DNA of 64,000 nucleotides from an uncultured Clostridium sp. (lineage in GTDB: Bacteria > Bacillota_I > Bacilli_A > RF39 > UBA660), in the NCBI GenBank assembly GCA_905199855.1, contig CAJKHY010000001.1, positions 1 to 64,000 on the forward strand, written 5' to 3'. Made by a program: the position numbers and the translations under genes. This document shows, in pieces, positions 1-8,840 of the stretch; the first letter of the stretch is position 1, and every line of letters starts with the position of its first letter. The notes under the pieces were generated by a model. It had not been told where the DNA came from. It worked only from the letters and a program-made list of their open reading frames with translations, and did not search any database.

Positions 1-1
1 G

Positions 2-937
2 TTAAATGTTAGATATGAAAAGTTTCCTTTAGGGGAAAGAATTAAGTTTATGGCAGAGAAGATTAGTGAGAATAATTTTAATGGTAGTATATCTAGAAGT
101 AAAAAGATCATGAGAGAATTATATGATAGGATAAATATTGAAAGAGATTTGGTTAAGATATATATAGATTTCTTTAATAGTAGGTATAGTAAGATAAAGA
201 AAGATATTAGTTATATTAAGAATGATAAAGATATGTTACATTATGATGATGCTTGTTTATATGTATATATGAAGTGTAAGTTATATGGATATAATTATAA
301 TACTTATATTAAAGAGATAGTTATTGATGAAGCACAAGATTATTCATTGGGGCAATTAAAGTTAATTAGTAAGATATTTAGAAATGCTAGTTATACGATA
401 CTGGGAGATATTAATCAGACTATTAATCCATATTATAGATATGAGAGTTTAGAAGATATTAAGAAGATACTTCCTGATAGTAAATATATAGAACTTACTA
501 AGACATATAGAAGTAGTGAAGAGATAGTAGAATATAGTAATATAGTACTTGGACTTAATCATGTTACTGCTATTAGAAGGAATAAGCCAGTACCAGTAGA
601 TGAGGTAGTTGAAGGGGAACTTAATAGTCAGTTAAGACGTGATATAGAGGAATGTAAGCTTCATGGTAAGAGTATAGCTATAATTACTAAGAATCAAGAT
701 GAATGTGATAAGATATATAAGATGCTTAGTGATACGGGTATTAGTAAGATAGATAATAGTAGTAAGAAGTTTAATAGGAAGTTTATTGTAGTACCTGTAT
801 ATATGGCTAAAGGGTTAGAGTTTGATAGTGTAATAATATATACTGATAAAGATAATAAGTATACTAATGATGAGAAATATTTATATTATGTAGCTATTAC
901 GAGAGCACAGCATAAGTTAATAGTATATAATCAATAA
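2..937 (+). CDS. HelD/UvrD-like superfamily I helicase, C-terminal part (truncated by window start)
   Basis: The frame is open to the first base of the window, so this is the 3' part of a longer gene. Visible helicase motifs, in order: VIDEAQDYS (Walker B type), LGDINQTI, TYRSSEEI, a GLEFDSVIIY block and the terminal YYVAITRAQHKL (motif VI). This order and the gap between the DEAQ and TYRSSE motifs fit the C-terminal half of HelD-type ATPases, which recycle stalled RNA polymerase; a generic UvrD-like helicase is the alternative. The gene is G-rich on the + strand like the rest of the left element and unlike the host genes to the right, so it is probably element cargo. A strong terminator follows at 951. 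Confidence 0.75.
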   Translation, partial: LNVRYEKFPLGERIKFMAEKISENNFNGSISRSKKIMRELYDRINIERDLVKIYIDFFNSRYSKIKKDISYIKNDKDMLHYDDACLYVYMKCKLYGYNYNTYIKEIVIDEAQDYSLGQLKLISKIFRNASYTILGDINQTINPYYRYESLEDIKKILPDSKYIELTKTYRSSEEIVEYSNIVLGLNHVTAIRRNKPVPVDEVVEGELNSQLRRDIEECKLHGKSIAIITKNQDECDKIYKMLSDTGISKIDNSSKKFNRKFIVVPVYMAKGLEFDSVIIYTDKDNKYTNDEKYLYYVAITRAQHKLIVYNQ

Positions 938-950
938 GATATAGATATAG

Positions 951-996
951 AAAAAGATTAAGTTAACTATAGGAGTAGTTAAGGCTTAATCTTTTT
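951..996. terminator. Bidirectional terminator between convergent genes
   Basis: A long stem, AAAAAGATTAAG-TTAACTA pairing with TAGTTAA-CTTAATCTTTTT, with an A-run on one side and a T-run on the other. It lies between the ends of the convergent helicase and XRE genes and can serve both. Confidence 0.8.
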
Positions 997-998
997 AT

Positions 999-2723
999 TT
1001 ATTTTTCTTGGATGGGAGAAGTGAATGATGAGATGGAGTCACGAAGACGAGGATGTTTTATTACGAAGTGAATAGTGGGATTAGTACTTTTTGAGATGAT
1101 GGTGTAGTTATTGATAAGATTAATTATAGTGATATTATTGAATGTTTTATGATGGGATAATGATACATGGTAGTTTTTATTTTGATCTTGATATTTGATA
1201 GTAGAATTTAAGTGATCTAGATATTCTTTTTTAGTGTATGTGATGGGAGTTGGGTAGAAGATATTTTCTAGTGATAGATGAAGGTTGTCAGTACTAGTAT
1301 TATTTATTTCATAGATATTATCAGTGATAGAGTTATTTTCTAGTATTTTTTTAGTATGTGATATTTCTTCATGATAGTAAGAGATTATTTTAGCTTGATC
1401 GGGAACTGGGACTTTGTTTCTTTTTAATATTTTTCTTAGAAGAGATTCACTTATTGTGAAGAGTGGAAGGCTTGAGTAGGTTCTTACTCTTTCAGTATTT
1501 ATATTGGTACTAGAGGATAAGAATGATTTATAAGCAATATTAGATTCTTCACGATAGATATCCATTAGAGGACTGGCTTTTTTTAGAAGAATATTAGATT
1601 TTTCTTGATAGAAAGCTAGTTCTTTTTTGTTAGTAGTTAGATAATATTTACCTAGATGATGATTATTAGCAAGAGATTCTCCAGTAAGGGCACATACTCC
1701 AGAGACATAGTTTAGGTGATTATAGATATTATTTTTATTATCTTTGAAATAGTATGGAGATACTTGATTAGTCATATAGATAGGGATCCAGCTTAAGAGA
1801 CCTAGCATCATTTCATTAAAGGGACGATTTAGATTATGAATGATATTTAGATGAAGGCCTTTTTTTAGGCACATAGCAATAGCAAACATCCATTTTTTAC
1901 CGAATTCTATATCTTTAGCCATATCTTCCATAGGCATATCACTACACATAAAGATATCAGAATTATTTTTAGATAGGACTGTAGCTTTAAAGAAATCTAG
2001 TTCTCCTTGCTTCATTTCTTCAAGACCATAATAGTTTCTTGTTTTAGCATGATAGAGGGGAATGTTGGGTACTTTTAATTCATCAAATTTAATGTCTTTG
2101 ATATAGTCAGATAGATTAAAGTTATCTAGATTATTTAGAAATGTACTGATATAGTTAGTGTTTTCTTTTTGATAGAATGAATCATTAGTTAGATAATTAT
2201 AGATTACTTCAGAGATATTTTTTTTATTTATAGAGATGGATTTATCTAAGAGAGAAGAGATTAGTTGGATACTATTGGGGGTATTATATTTAGAATTTAT
2301 ATAGTTAGATACTTTTAGAGAGAATGATTTTGGATCAGAGGGCTTTGATTTACCATAACGAATACGAGATATGTGAGAGGGATCAAAAGTAATATATTTA
2401 GCCATATTATTTGTATTTATATTTAGAGTAGTAATAAGATTATTGAGATTAGTACTTAGATTTTCATAATTAAAATTATTATTAAGAGAAGTAGTTAATT
2501 CTTTTAGGATAGTATCTTCGGTTAGAGGAGTATTACTTTTTTTAGAGAGAATGCTTAATGATTTAGCAAGAGAATTAATATGAGGGCTATTTATACTAGG
2601 GGTTCTTTTACCACTACGATATCTACTTATAACGGACTCTGATATATTAGAGAGTATAGATAGTTCTTTTGAAGTAGAATTAGTTTCTTTTAAATATTTA
2701 TTTAATATATCTTTGAATTGCAT
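999..2723 (-). CDS. XRE-family (helix-turn-helix) regulator with large C-terminal domain, 574 aa
   Basis: Residues about 1-60 form a Cro/CI-type HTH (SKELSILSNISESVISRYRSGKR); a second, weaker HTH-like block is seen at about 100-145 (DPSHISRIRYGKSKP). The remaining 400 residues are a conserved-looking domain I cannot name, containing the stretches FMCSDMPMEDMAKDIE and LNIIHNLNRPFNEMMLGLL. I chose the ATG at 2723 because GGTGAT lies just upstream; an in-frame GTG at 2732 is less likely. It runs against its neighbours and shares the element's base skew. Likely a DNA-binding regulator of the mobile element or its cargo; the C-terminal function is unknown. Confidence 0.65.
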   Translation of the reverse strand: MQFKDILNKYLKETNSTSKELSILSNISESVISRYRSGKRTPSINSPHINSLAKSLSILSKKSNTPLTEDTILKELTTSLNNNFNYENLSTNLNNLITTLNINTNNMAKYITFDPSHISRIRYGKSKPSDPKSFSLKVSNYINSKYNTPNSIQLISSLLDKSISINKKNISEVIYNYLTNDSFYQKENTNYISTFLNNLDNFNLSDYIKDIKFDELKVPNIPLYHAKTRNYYGLEEMKQGELDFFKATVLSKNNSDIFMCSDMPMEDMAKDIEFGKKWMFAIAMCLKKGLHLNIIHNLNRPFNEMMLGLLSWIPIYMTNQVSPYYFKDNKNNIYNHLNYVSGVCALTGESLANNHHLGKYYLTTNKKELAFYQEKSNILLKKASPLMDIYREESNIAYKSFLSSSTNINTERVRTYSSLPLFTISESLLRKILKRNKVPVPDQAKIISYYHEEISHTKKILENNSITDNIYEINNTSTDNLHLSLENIFYPTPITYTKKEYLDHLNSTIKYQDQNKNYHVSLSHHKTFNNITIINLINNYTIISKSTNPTIHFVIKHPRLRDSISSFTSPIQEK

Positions 2724-2856
2724 AATTATCACCTAATGGTATTATACTATAAAATATGAGAGTTGTCAGTTAAAACATTGTTTTAGATGGCAAGAATATT
2801 TATTTATATTGATAAGTAGATTATACTATAGATAGTAGTGGTAAAGGAGAGTTATG

Positions 2857-3999
2857 ATGGAAGATAAGAATAAGAAGAAAATAGATAATAAGAAGAATGA
2901 TGAGATAGTTGTGCATTTTAAGTTAGATAAGAAGAAACTATTATATATTTTGGGGGGAATAGGAGTAGTTTTAATTATAGTGGTGGGAGTACTACTAGGA
3001 GTAAATGGGGGAGATAAGGTGAAGATAGTTAAGAGTGAAGTACAAGAAATTACTTTAGAAGATTATTCAACGGAAGTATTTTCAATGAAAATACCTAAAG
3101 GTTGGACAGTACAGTCAGGTGGTCAGGGTATATACTATGCTATTAGGGTAACTGATCCAAAGGATGAGAATAATCAAGTATTTTTAATGTTAAAGATACA
3201 GCCACTTTTGAAGAGTTTGAATGCTAAGAAACAGTGGCAAAGTTATGCAGCTCTTGCTGGAGGAACACAATATAATGTATTTAGTAAAGCAGTAGTTTTA
3301 GAGAATCCTACTACAGAGGGATTTTTCCAAGTATTTGGAAATGTAACAAGTTATTTAAATAGTGTTGAACCTACTTTAGCTAGTTTTAAGTATCCAACAT
3401 TTAATAATTTTACTAAATTAGAAGAAAGTGAATCACAAGCATCACTTAAGAGTGTGGCAATGGATAGTAAGGTACTTAGAGCGACATTTACAGGAAGTAA
3501 TAGTCAGGAAGGGGAAGGATTATTCTTAGCAACAGTAGTTAATTTTGGTAATTCTTCACAAATGGGTGTTGATATGTCATATTATATGATATATGATATT
3601 ACAGCAATTACTTCAAAGAAAGATGAATTTATTAATTATCAAGATATATTAATGAAGTGTGTTAATTCAATAGAATTTACTGATAGTTATGTTAAGAAGA
3701 CAATAGATGATAGTAATGCACAAACACAACAGTCTTTACAAATTAATGCACAAGTGCAAGCAGCTTTTGATTCATATATGAGTGCTTGGGATAATAGAAG
3801 TAAGACATATGATATTATGAGTCAAAAACAAAGTGATGCTACACTGGGATATGAAAGAGTATATGATACAGATACTGGAGAGATATATAAAGCATATAAT
3901 GGATTTACTGATGATTATAGTGGTAATAGATATAAGAGTGTAACTGATGATATGTATACTAAGAGTACTAGTGGATATATTGAAAAAATAGGTGGATAG
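2857..3999 (+). CDS. Membrane-anchored protein with one N-terminal TM, function unknown
   Basis: 380 aa. A lysine-rich cytoplasmic head (about 25 residues) is followed by one strong hydrophobic segment (about 27-50, ILGGIGVVLIIVVGVLLG) and a large presumably extracellular domain. The C-terminal end is rich in Tyr, Asp and Gly (YDTDTGEIYKAYNGF), a pattern seen in some Firmicute extracellular proteins, but I cannot assign a family. ATG 2857 is 7 bp from GGAG; ATG 2854 is the alternative. It is only 2 bp from the next membrane protein, so the two are probably cotranscribed. Base skew matches the left element. Confidence 0.6.
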   Translation: MEDKNKKKIDNKKNDEIVVHFKLDKKKLLYILGGIGVVLIIVVGVLLGVNGGDKVKIVKSEVQEITLEDYSTEVFSMKIPKGWTVQSGGQGIYYAIRVTDPKDENNQVFLMLKIQPLLKSLNAKKQWQSYAALAGGTQYNVFSKAVVLENPTTEGFFQVFGNVTSYLNSVEPTLASFKYPTFNNFTKLEESESQASLKSVAMDSKVLRATFTGSNSQEGEGLFLATVVNFGNSSQMGVDMSYYMIYDITAITSKKDEFINYQDILMKCVNSIEFTDSYVKKTIDDSNAQTQQSLQINAQVQAAFDSYMSAWDNRSKTYDIMSQKQSDATLGYERVYDTDTGEIYKAYNGFTDDYSGNRYKSVTDDMYTKSTSGYIEKIGG

Positions 4000-4001
4000 T
4001 A

Positions 4002-4958
4002 ATGAAGAAGAAAATTATATATATAGTTGGAGGGATACTATTAACAGTACTAGTAATAGTAGGAATAATATTATTAGTGAATAGAGGTGGTAATGGTATT
4101 AATCTAAGTAAGTATCCAGATACATTACTAGGAGAAGTATTAAAAAATAAGAATATTAAGATGGAAGATAATCCATATAAGAAGTTTATGGGAGGAGAGA
4201 TACTAAGTAAGGATACTTGGTTTAATGAATATACTTTTATTACAGGTAATAAAGTTTATATCTTTGATCCTGATAAATTAAAGAATGGATTAGTTAGTTA
4301 TAAATTAGTATATACTATTCCTAGTAATATAAAGATAGTTAATATAGGAACACCATATGGGGCTGATATATATTTTTATAGTGATGATGATCATAAGTAT
4401 AGAGTAAAAGATACTAATATAGATAATGATATTAAAGATGAATATAGTATGTTTGATAAGGCTACTTATGAAGAATTTGGAGATTATTCTTTTAAGAAAG
4501 AGAATTATACTGTAAGTAGATATAAACAAAAGGTAGATTATGATATTATATGTAATATGTTTTATGTTAAAGATAATGTTTTATATGAATTAGTAGAAGA
4601 ATACTATCATTATCAAGAGAAAAGATGGGTACCTTTTAAGATAGAAAAAGTAGAGGGTAACTATGAGGGAGAAAAGATATTAGATATATATAATGATAGA
4701 ATTGTTAGAACTGATAAGGGATTCTATGAGATAGTTAAATATTATGATAAGGATGGTAATGTTAAGACTACTACTTTAAAGATGGAGTTACCTAGTAAGT
4801 ATTATGATGAAGTATTAACTTTTACATATGAATATGTTATTTTAAATGATTATACTTTAATACCTATAAATGATATAGTTACTAAGAGAAAGAAAGAATA
4901 TAAGTATAATTATTATGTAGATAAATTTGAAGAGACATTAGAAGAATTTGTAGAATAA
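4002..4958 (+). CDS. Single-TM anchored hypothetical protein
   Basis: 318 aa: a short Lys-rich start, one TM helix at about 4-25 (IIYIVGGILLTVLVIVGIIL), then a hydrophilic, Tyr/Lys/Asp-rich domain of about 290 residues facing outward. No catalytic motif is visible. It follows the preceding anchored protein by 2 bp with a GGTGG ribosome site inside that gene's end, so they form a pair. A terminator hairpin closes the unit at 4977. Function unknown; probably element cargo that acts at the cell surface. Confidence 0.6.
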   Translation: MKKKIIYIVGGILLTVLVIVGIILLVNRGGNGINLSKYPDTLLGEVLKNKNIKMEDNPYKKFMGGEILSKDTWFNEYTFITGNKVYIFDPDKLKNGLVSYKLVYTIPSNIKIVNIGTPYGADIYFYSDDDHKYRVKDTNIDNDIKDEYSMFDKATYEEFGDYSFKKENYTVSRYKQKVDYDIICNMFYVKDNVLYELVEEYYHYQEKRWVPFKIEKVEGNYEGEKILDIYNDRIVRTDKGFYEIVKYYDKDGNVKTTTLKMELPSKYYDEVLTFTYEYVILNDYTLIPINDIVTKRKKEYKYNYYVDKFEETLEEFVE

Positions 4959-4976
4959 ATTAATTTCCTCAAGAGA

Positions 4977-4998
4977 GATAGTGTATGCTATCTTTTTT
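4977..4998 (+). terminator. Rho-independent terminator
   Basis: GATAG-TGTATG-CTATC stem followed by a T-run, immediately downstream of the two-gene membrane-protein unit. Confidence 0.75.
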
Positions 4999-5044
4999 GT
5001 ATATGAAAAAGTTTAAAACTTATATAAAATAGTTAGAAATGTGT

Positions 5045-5073
5045 TTGACATGGATAATACTAAGTGATATAAT
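5045..5073 (+). promoter_or_regulatory. Perfect sigma-A type promoter
   Basis: TTGACA, 17 bp, TATAAT. Transcription would start near 5080 and run into the hairpin at 5096-5145 and then antisense into the transposase gene; no ORF follows on this strand. It may be the orphaned promoter of a gene cut off by the IS, or the promoter of a small RNA. Confidence 0.7.
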
Positions 5074-5079
5074 CCTGAC

Positions 5080-5145
5080 TTTGACAGTTTTAAGAGAGTA
5101 AAATCTCCCTATACCTTATAAAACAAGGCTTAGAGAGATTTTTTG
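5080..5145 (+). ncRNA. Candidate short RNA ending in a terminator hairpin
   Basis: Directly downstream of the consensus promoter lies a nested hairpin (outer arms AAATCTC / GAGATTT, inner CCTT / AAGG) followed by T6. The predicted transcript is about 65 nt. It could be a small RNA, an attenuator or part of the end of the IS element. No ORF is present. Confidence 0.35.
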
Positions 5146-5177
5146 AATAATATAAAAATTGCGTACGTTTAAATTTA

Positions 5178-6480
5178 TCATTTTTCATTAATAATTTTTT
5201 TCATTTTTTTATAACTTACTATTTCTAAATCGGTATTAAAATTAAAAATGTTATGTAGTTCATCAGTTATATTTGTTCTTTCATATTCGGGTTCAAAACC
5301 TAATCCCTTTTGTTCTAACATAGTCATTTTCCTTAATGTTTCTAATATCTGTGATGAAGTATATTTGTTATTTAATTTTTTTTCAAGTAATCTATAAATA
5401 AATAGTGATATAAAACAAGTCATAAAGTGTGCTTTAATTCTATCTTCTCTTGATAGATTAACTGGTCTAGCAAGGAAGTCTGATTTCATAATTCTAAACG
5501 ATTCTTCGATTTCCCATCTGCCTTTAACTATTTTAAATATTTTCGAAATATCACCTATTAAATTAGTTGTTAATGCATAATATCCATCATATTTTTCTTC
5601 TTCTTCGATTAACTCTTGATTAATTGTATAAGATTTATTTTCAGCGACTTCGCCATTATCTGTTGAACTAATTGAATTAATTAATCTACGATAGTCATTT
5701 TGATTTTTACCTTTTCTTGTAACATTGTTAGTTTCAATGCTTTTTTTAGCTCTTTCAATTTGATTATTTCTGATGTTTCTATTGTAATCATAATATCTAA
5801 AGCAAAATGTAACTATTAGATCTTGTTTAACTGATTTTGTTTCAGTTTCAATAATCTTATAAAATAATGTATCATAATATTTTTCTTTAAGTCCTTCGTC
5901 ATTTTCTATGGAGTCTAAATTATATACATTCCTTAAATCATTTGCTATACGCCATCCAGATTTATTGAATACTTGTTGTTTATATTCATCTTTTAGTTTC
6001 TTTAATGATTGCGTTATAACAAAACCACGATTATCTTTTATATTAAATTTTTTTATTTCATCTGAAGCTAATCCAGCATCAGTACATAAAATAATTTTAG
6101 TGCTATCTATTTTAAAGTTATTAACTATTTTAGTTTCTTCAGGAATTAATGTTTTTTGTTCGTTCATATTACCAGGATAAATATTACAAGAAAGTGGTAA
6201 ACCATCACCATCCATAAATAATCCCATACCTACGATGGGATTAGGTTTGTGTTCTTTTGAAATACCATATTTTCTTATATCATCTTCGTTATCTATTTTA
6301 AAGAAATAATTAGTACAATCATAATAGATAACATTTGAATTTCTTTTAATAATTTTTTTACTATTATTAAATAGTGTTTCTTGGATAAAATCCATATTTT
6401 CAGAAATATAACTAAGTGCTCTATATTTGTCATGAAGTTTAAATTTAGGTTGTTCAATAAAATTTTGTGAAATATCTTAT
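5178..6480 (-). pseudogene. IS1634-like (IS4-type DDE) transposase, N-terminally truncated
   Basis: The longest ATG-initiated frame (5178-6395) gives 405 aa, and the same frame is open for 27 more codons to a TAA at the junction at about 6480. Family features: VIYYDCTNYFF with the first Asp, ILCTDAGLAS with the second Asp, and KGRWEIEESFRIMK with the Glu region. IS1634-type transposases are normally around 550 aa, so roughly the first quarter is missing, cut where an unrelated gene remnant begins. Stop is TGA followed by TAA. Catalytic residues are present but the protein is unlikely to be functional without its N-terminal DNA-binding part. Confidence 0.7.
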
Positions 6481-6693
6481 AAATTCAAAGAAAAAAATAA
6501 CCGTACATATTCGGTTATGACTTTGGAAAAAGATTTAAGTGAAATTGATAAAAGCTTAATTAAAGGACAAGTTGATAATAGTATTTATCATATTGAGATT
6601 GATAATAATGAAGACGGCAAAAACATAATTGAAATACATTTAAATAATGTAATTAATCAAGGACTTGTTTTAGAGAAAGGCAAAAAAGAATAA
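6481..6693 (+). pseudogene. 3' remnant of an unidentified gene, cut by the IS
   Basis: A frame without a credible start begins at the transposase junction and runs 70 codons to TAA, containing RTYSVMTLEKDLSEIDKS and IEIDNNEDGKNIIEIHLN. Composition matches the following recombinase region. The alternating charged/beta-like ending resembles the C-terminal tails of large serine recombinases, so it may be the remains of a second recombinase, but that is a guess. Confidence 0.4.
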
Positions 6694-6765
6694 TGTCTAA
6701 CTTTGAGTCTAGTGTTTTAATTTTAAAATTATCTTCATATACTTCAATGAATATGGAGGTTTTAA

Positions 6766-7014
6766 ATGTACGAAAATAGTGATATTGAAGTAAAGTTCAG
6801 TACCAAGCATTTACCTTTAGATTATAAATTATTAGAATGGAGATTAATTTTAAATAGAGAATTATATGAGGAAAAAGTAATTGATTTAAAAGTTTTTAGT
6901 TTAGTTGAAAGTTCTATATTAGGAAGAATGAAAAAGATTAGAAACGAAGTTCAAAATAACAGGGATGATGATTTGATAATCGGAAATTTTCATGGTAACA
7001 TCGCATCATCCTAA
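6766..7014 (+). CDS. Small SHOCT-like helical protein upstream of the recombinase
   Basis: 82 aa, no signal or TM. The middle (LEWRLILNRELYEEKVIDLK) looks like the short helical SHOCT type of domain often found just ahead of large serine recombinases in gut Firmicute elements; this assignment rests on pattern only. GGAGG lies 6 bp upstream of the ATG. The next gene's ribosome site begins 28 bp after its stop, so the two are probably cotranscribed. It may be an accessory factor for integration or excision. Confidence 0.5.
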   Translation: MYENSDIEVKFSTKHLPLDYKLLEWRLILNRELYEEKVIDLKVFSLVESSILGRMKKIRNEVQNNRDDDLIIGNFHGNIASS

Positions 7015-7055
7015 TTATCTTGGCTTTTGAGAACATAGAGAGAGGAGTGAAGAAT

Positions 7056-8840
7056 TTGGATATCAAAAGAACAAGAGAAGAATTAAGGAAAGGTAAGACA
7101 ATCTATGATATGCCACTTAGGGTTGTATATTATGCTCGTGTATCTACTGATAAGGATGATCAATTAAATAGTTTAGAAAATCAACAAAATTATTTTGAGG
7201 AAATGATTAAGGAAAATAAAAATTGGATATTTTGTGGAGGATATATTGATGAAGGTATTAGTGGAACAGCAGTAAAAAATAGAGATCAATTTTTAAAAAT
7301 GATTGAATCAGCAACATTAGGTAAAATTGATTTAATATTAACTAAGGAAATATCAAGATTTTCAAGAAATACGGTTGATAGTATTAAATATACAGAATAT
7401 CTTTTAAAGAATGGTGTTATTGTATATTTCTTATCAGATAATTTAAATACAATACAAGAAGATGCTGAATTTAGATTAACTATAATGTCTAGTTTGGCTC
7501 AAGATGAAGTAAGAAAGTTATCTGAAAGAGTTAAATTCGGTATTAATAGAATGATAAAGGATAGAAAATTGATTGGTGGTAATCTAACAGGATATTATAA
7601 AAAGAATGGTAGATATGAAATTAATCCAAATGAAGCTCCAATAATTACTTATTTATTTGAAACTTATGTTACTGGAACTGTAGGATTAAAAAAGATTGGT
7701 GAAGATTTGGCTAAAATGGGTTATTTAAATACAAAAGGGAAACCTTATTCACAGACAGCAATGGCTAAGTTTTTAACTAATCCTAGATATAAAGGTTATT
7801 ATACAGCAAGATTAACAGAGGTTGAGGATTATAAGACACATAAAAAGAGAAAAGTACCAAAGGAAAGACAAATAATAGAAAAGGATGATAGAATACCAGC
7901 AATTGTTTCTGAAGAATTATGGGATAAAGCAAATCAGTTACATGAAGCACGAAAAAGGTCTAGTGCTAGACATGTATTAAATACAGAGAAATCTTTAGCT
8001 ACTGCTAAATATAGTTGTTTAATGTATTGTAAGCATTGTGGAAGTGTTTATATTAGAGCAGGTGGAAGTAATAGAGCAAATAATCCTACTTGGTCTTGTA
8101 AGAAATACAAAAAAGAGGGAGTATCTGCTTGTGAATCTCCTATAATTCGTGAAGAGTATCTTGATAAAATATTTATTGATATTTTTACAGACTTTATAGA
8201 AAATAAAAAAGAATATTTAAATCTAGTTTTAAAAGAATATGAGAATGTTATTCAAAGTTATAATTCAAGTGAAGATGAAGACAGTGTTAAAAATCAAATT
8301 ACTTCTATTGAAAAACAAAAAGATAAACTGTTAGATTTATCTTTAAAGGGAATTATTGATGATGTAGAGTTTAAAAAGAGAAATGATAAGTTTAATCAAG
8401 ATATAGCAGAATTAAATAATAAATTAGAGAAATTAAGTAATCCTGATTTAGAATTAAAGAAAATGAAAGATAAGATTGAAGAAATTAGAGGAGCAATATC
8501 TAAGAAATTAAATATAAAAGAACAATTACCTAATTTAATGAGAGTATTAATTGAAAGAATAGAAGTAGAGAAGATTAATAATAATCGTAAACATGTTAAA
8601 TTGATAATATATTTTAATTTTAAAGCAGATATAATTTCTAAAGAATTAGAAATAGATAATAGAAAAAGAGGAACATACGAGTTATCAAATTTTTATCCTA
8701 AAAAATGTTCCTCTGTTGCCTCTAAGGTTCAAAACCAGCAATACGAGAACACGAACTCTGAATTTGGAAACCTTGAAAATACAGGAAAAAATGCAAATTT
8801 GTGTTCTCCTGTTACCCAGAAGCAACCCAGGATTCGTTGA
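7056..8840 (+). CDS. Large serine recombinase (resolvase/invertase family), 594 aa
   Basis: N-terminal catalytic domain starts with VVYYARVSTDKDDQ, whose Ser (in ARVST) is the expected nucleophile, and continues with the typical TKEISRFSRN and LAQDEVRKLSERVKFG stretches. A recombinase domain, a zinc ribbon (CKHCGS ... CKKYKKEGVSACES) and a long coiled coil (about 440-520) follow. TTG 7056 is preferred: AGGAG is 8 bp upstream; TTG 7020 has none. The last codons, from about 8821 to the TGA at 8838, lie in host spoVD sequence, so the gene's 3' end crosses the attachment junction. It sits at the element's right edge, as expected for the enzyme that inserted and can excise the element. Confidence 0.9.
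   Translation: MDIKRTREELRKGKTIYDMPLRVVYYARVSTDKDDQLNSLENQQNYFEEMIKENKNWIFCGGYIDEGISGTAVKNRDQFLKMIESATLGKIDLILTKEISRFSRNTVDSIKYTEYLLKNGVIVYFLSDNLNTIQEDAEFRLTIMSSLAQDEVRKLSERVKFGINRMIKDRKLIGGNLTGYYKKNGRYEINPNEAPIITYLFETYVTGTVGLKKIGEDLAKMGYLNTKGKPYSQTAMAKFLTNPRYKGYYTARLTEVEDYKTHKKRKVPKERQIIEKDDRIPAIVSEELWDKANQLHEARKRSSARHVLNTEKSLATAKYSCLMYCKHCGSVYIRAGGSNRANNPTWSCKKYKKEGVSACESPIIREEYLDKIFIDIFTDFIENKKEYLNLVLKEYENVIQSYNSSEDEDSVKNQITSIEKQKDKLLDLSLKGIIDDVEFKKRNDKFNQDIAELNNKLEKLSNPDLELKKMKDKIEEIRGAISKKLNIKEQLPNLMRVLIERIEVEKINNNRKHVKLIIYFNFKADIISKELEIDNRKRGTYELSNFYPKKCSSVASKVQNQQYENTNSEFGNLENTGKNANLCSPVTQKQPRIR
8810..8830. other. Right element/host junction (att site) in spoVD
   Basis: Left of here the + strand is G-rich and encodes the recombinase tail; right of here it is C-rich and encodes SpoVD. 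The last host-like codons are AGC AAC CCA (Ser-Asn-Pro) at 8821-8829, preceded by AGA (Arg), where the family has Ser-x-Asn. The exact crossover cannot be fixed without the left junction, which is outside the window. Confidence 0.65.

Noticed and set aside
1..4958. Helicase, XRE regulator and two membrane proteins as a new defence system
   Set aside because: The helicase resembles HelD, orientations differ, and no effector or sensor motif is visible. Cannot be supported from sequence alone.
6736..6743. CATATACT upstream of the SHOCT-recombinase pair as a SigE -10, which would support sporulation-timed excision
   Set aside because: No matching -35 at the right distance; too weak to claim.
8716..8820. 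ATG-started frame leading into the SpoVD part (MPLRFKTSN...)
   Set aside because: It overlaps the recombinase coding region in another frame, has no ribosome site and its first residues do not look like a PBP. It is an accidental extension across the junction.
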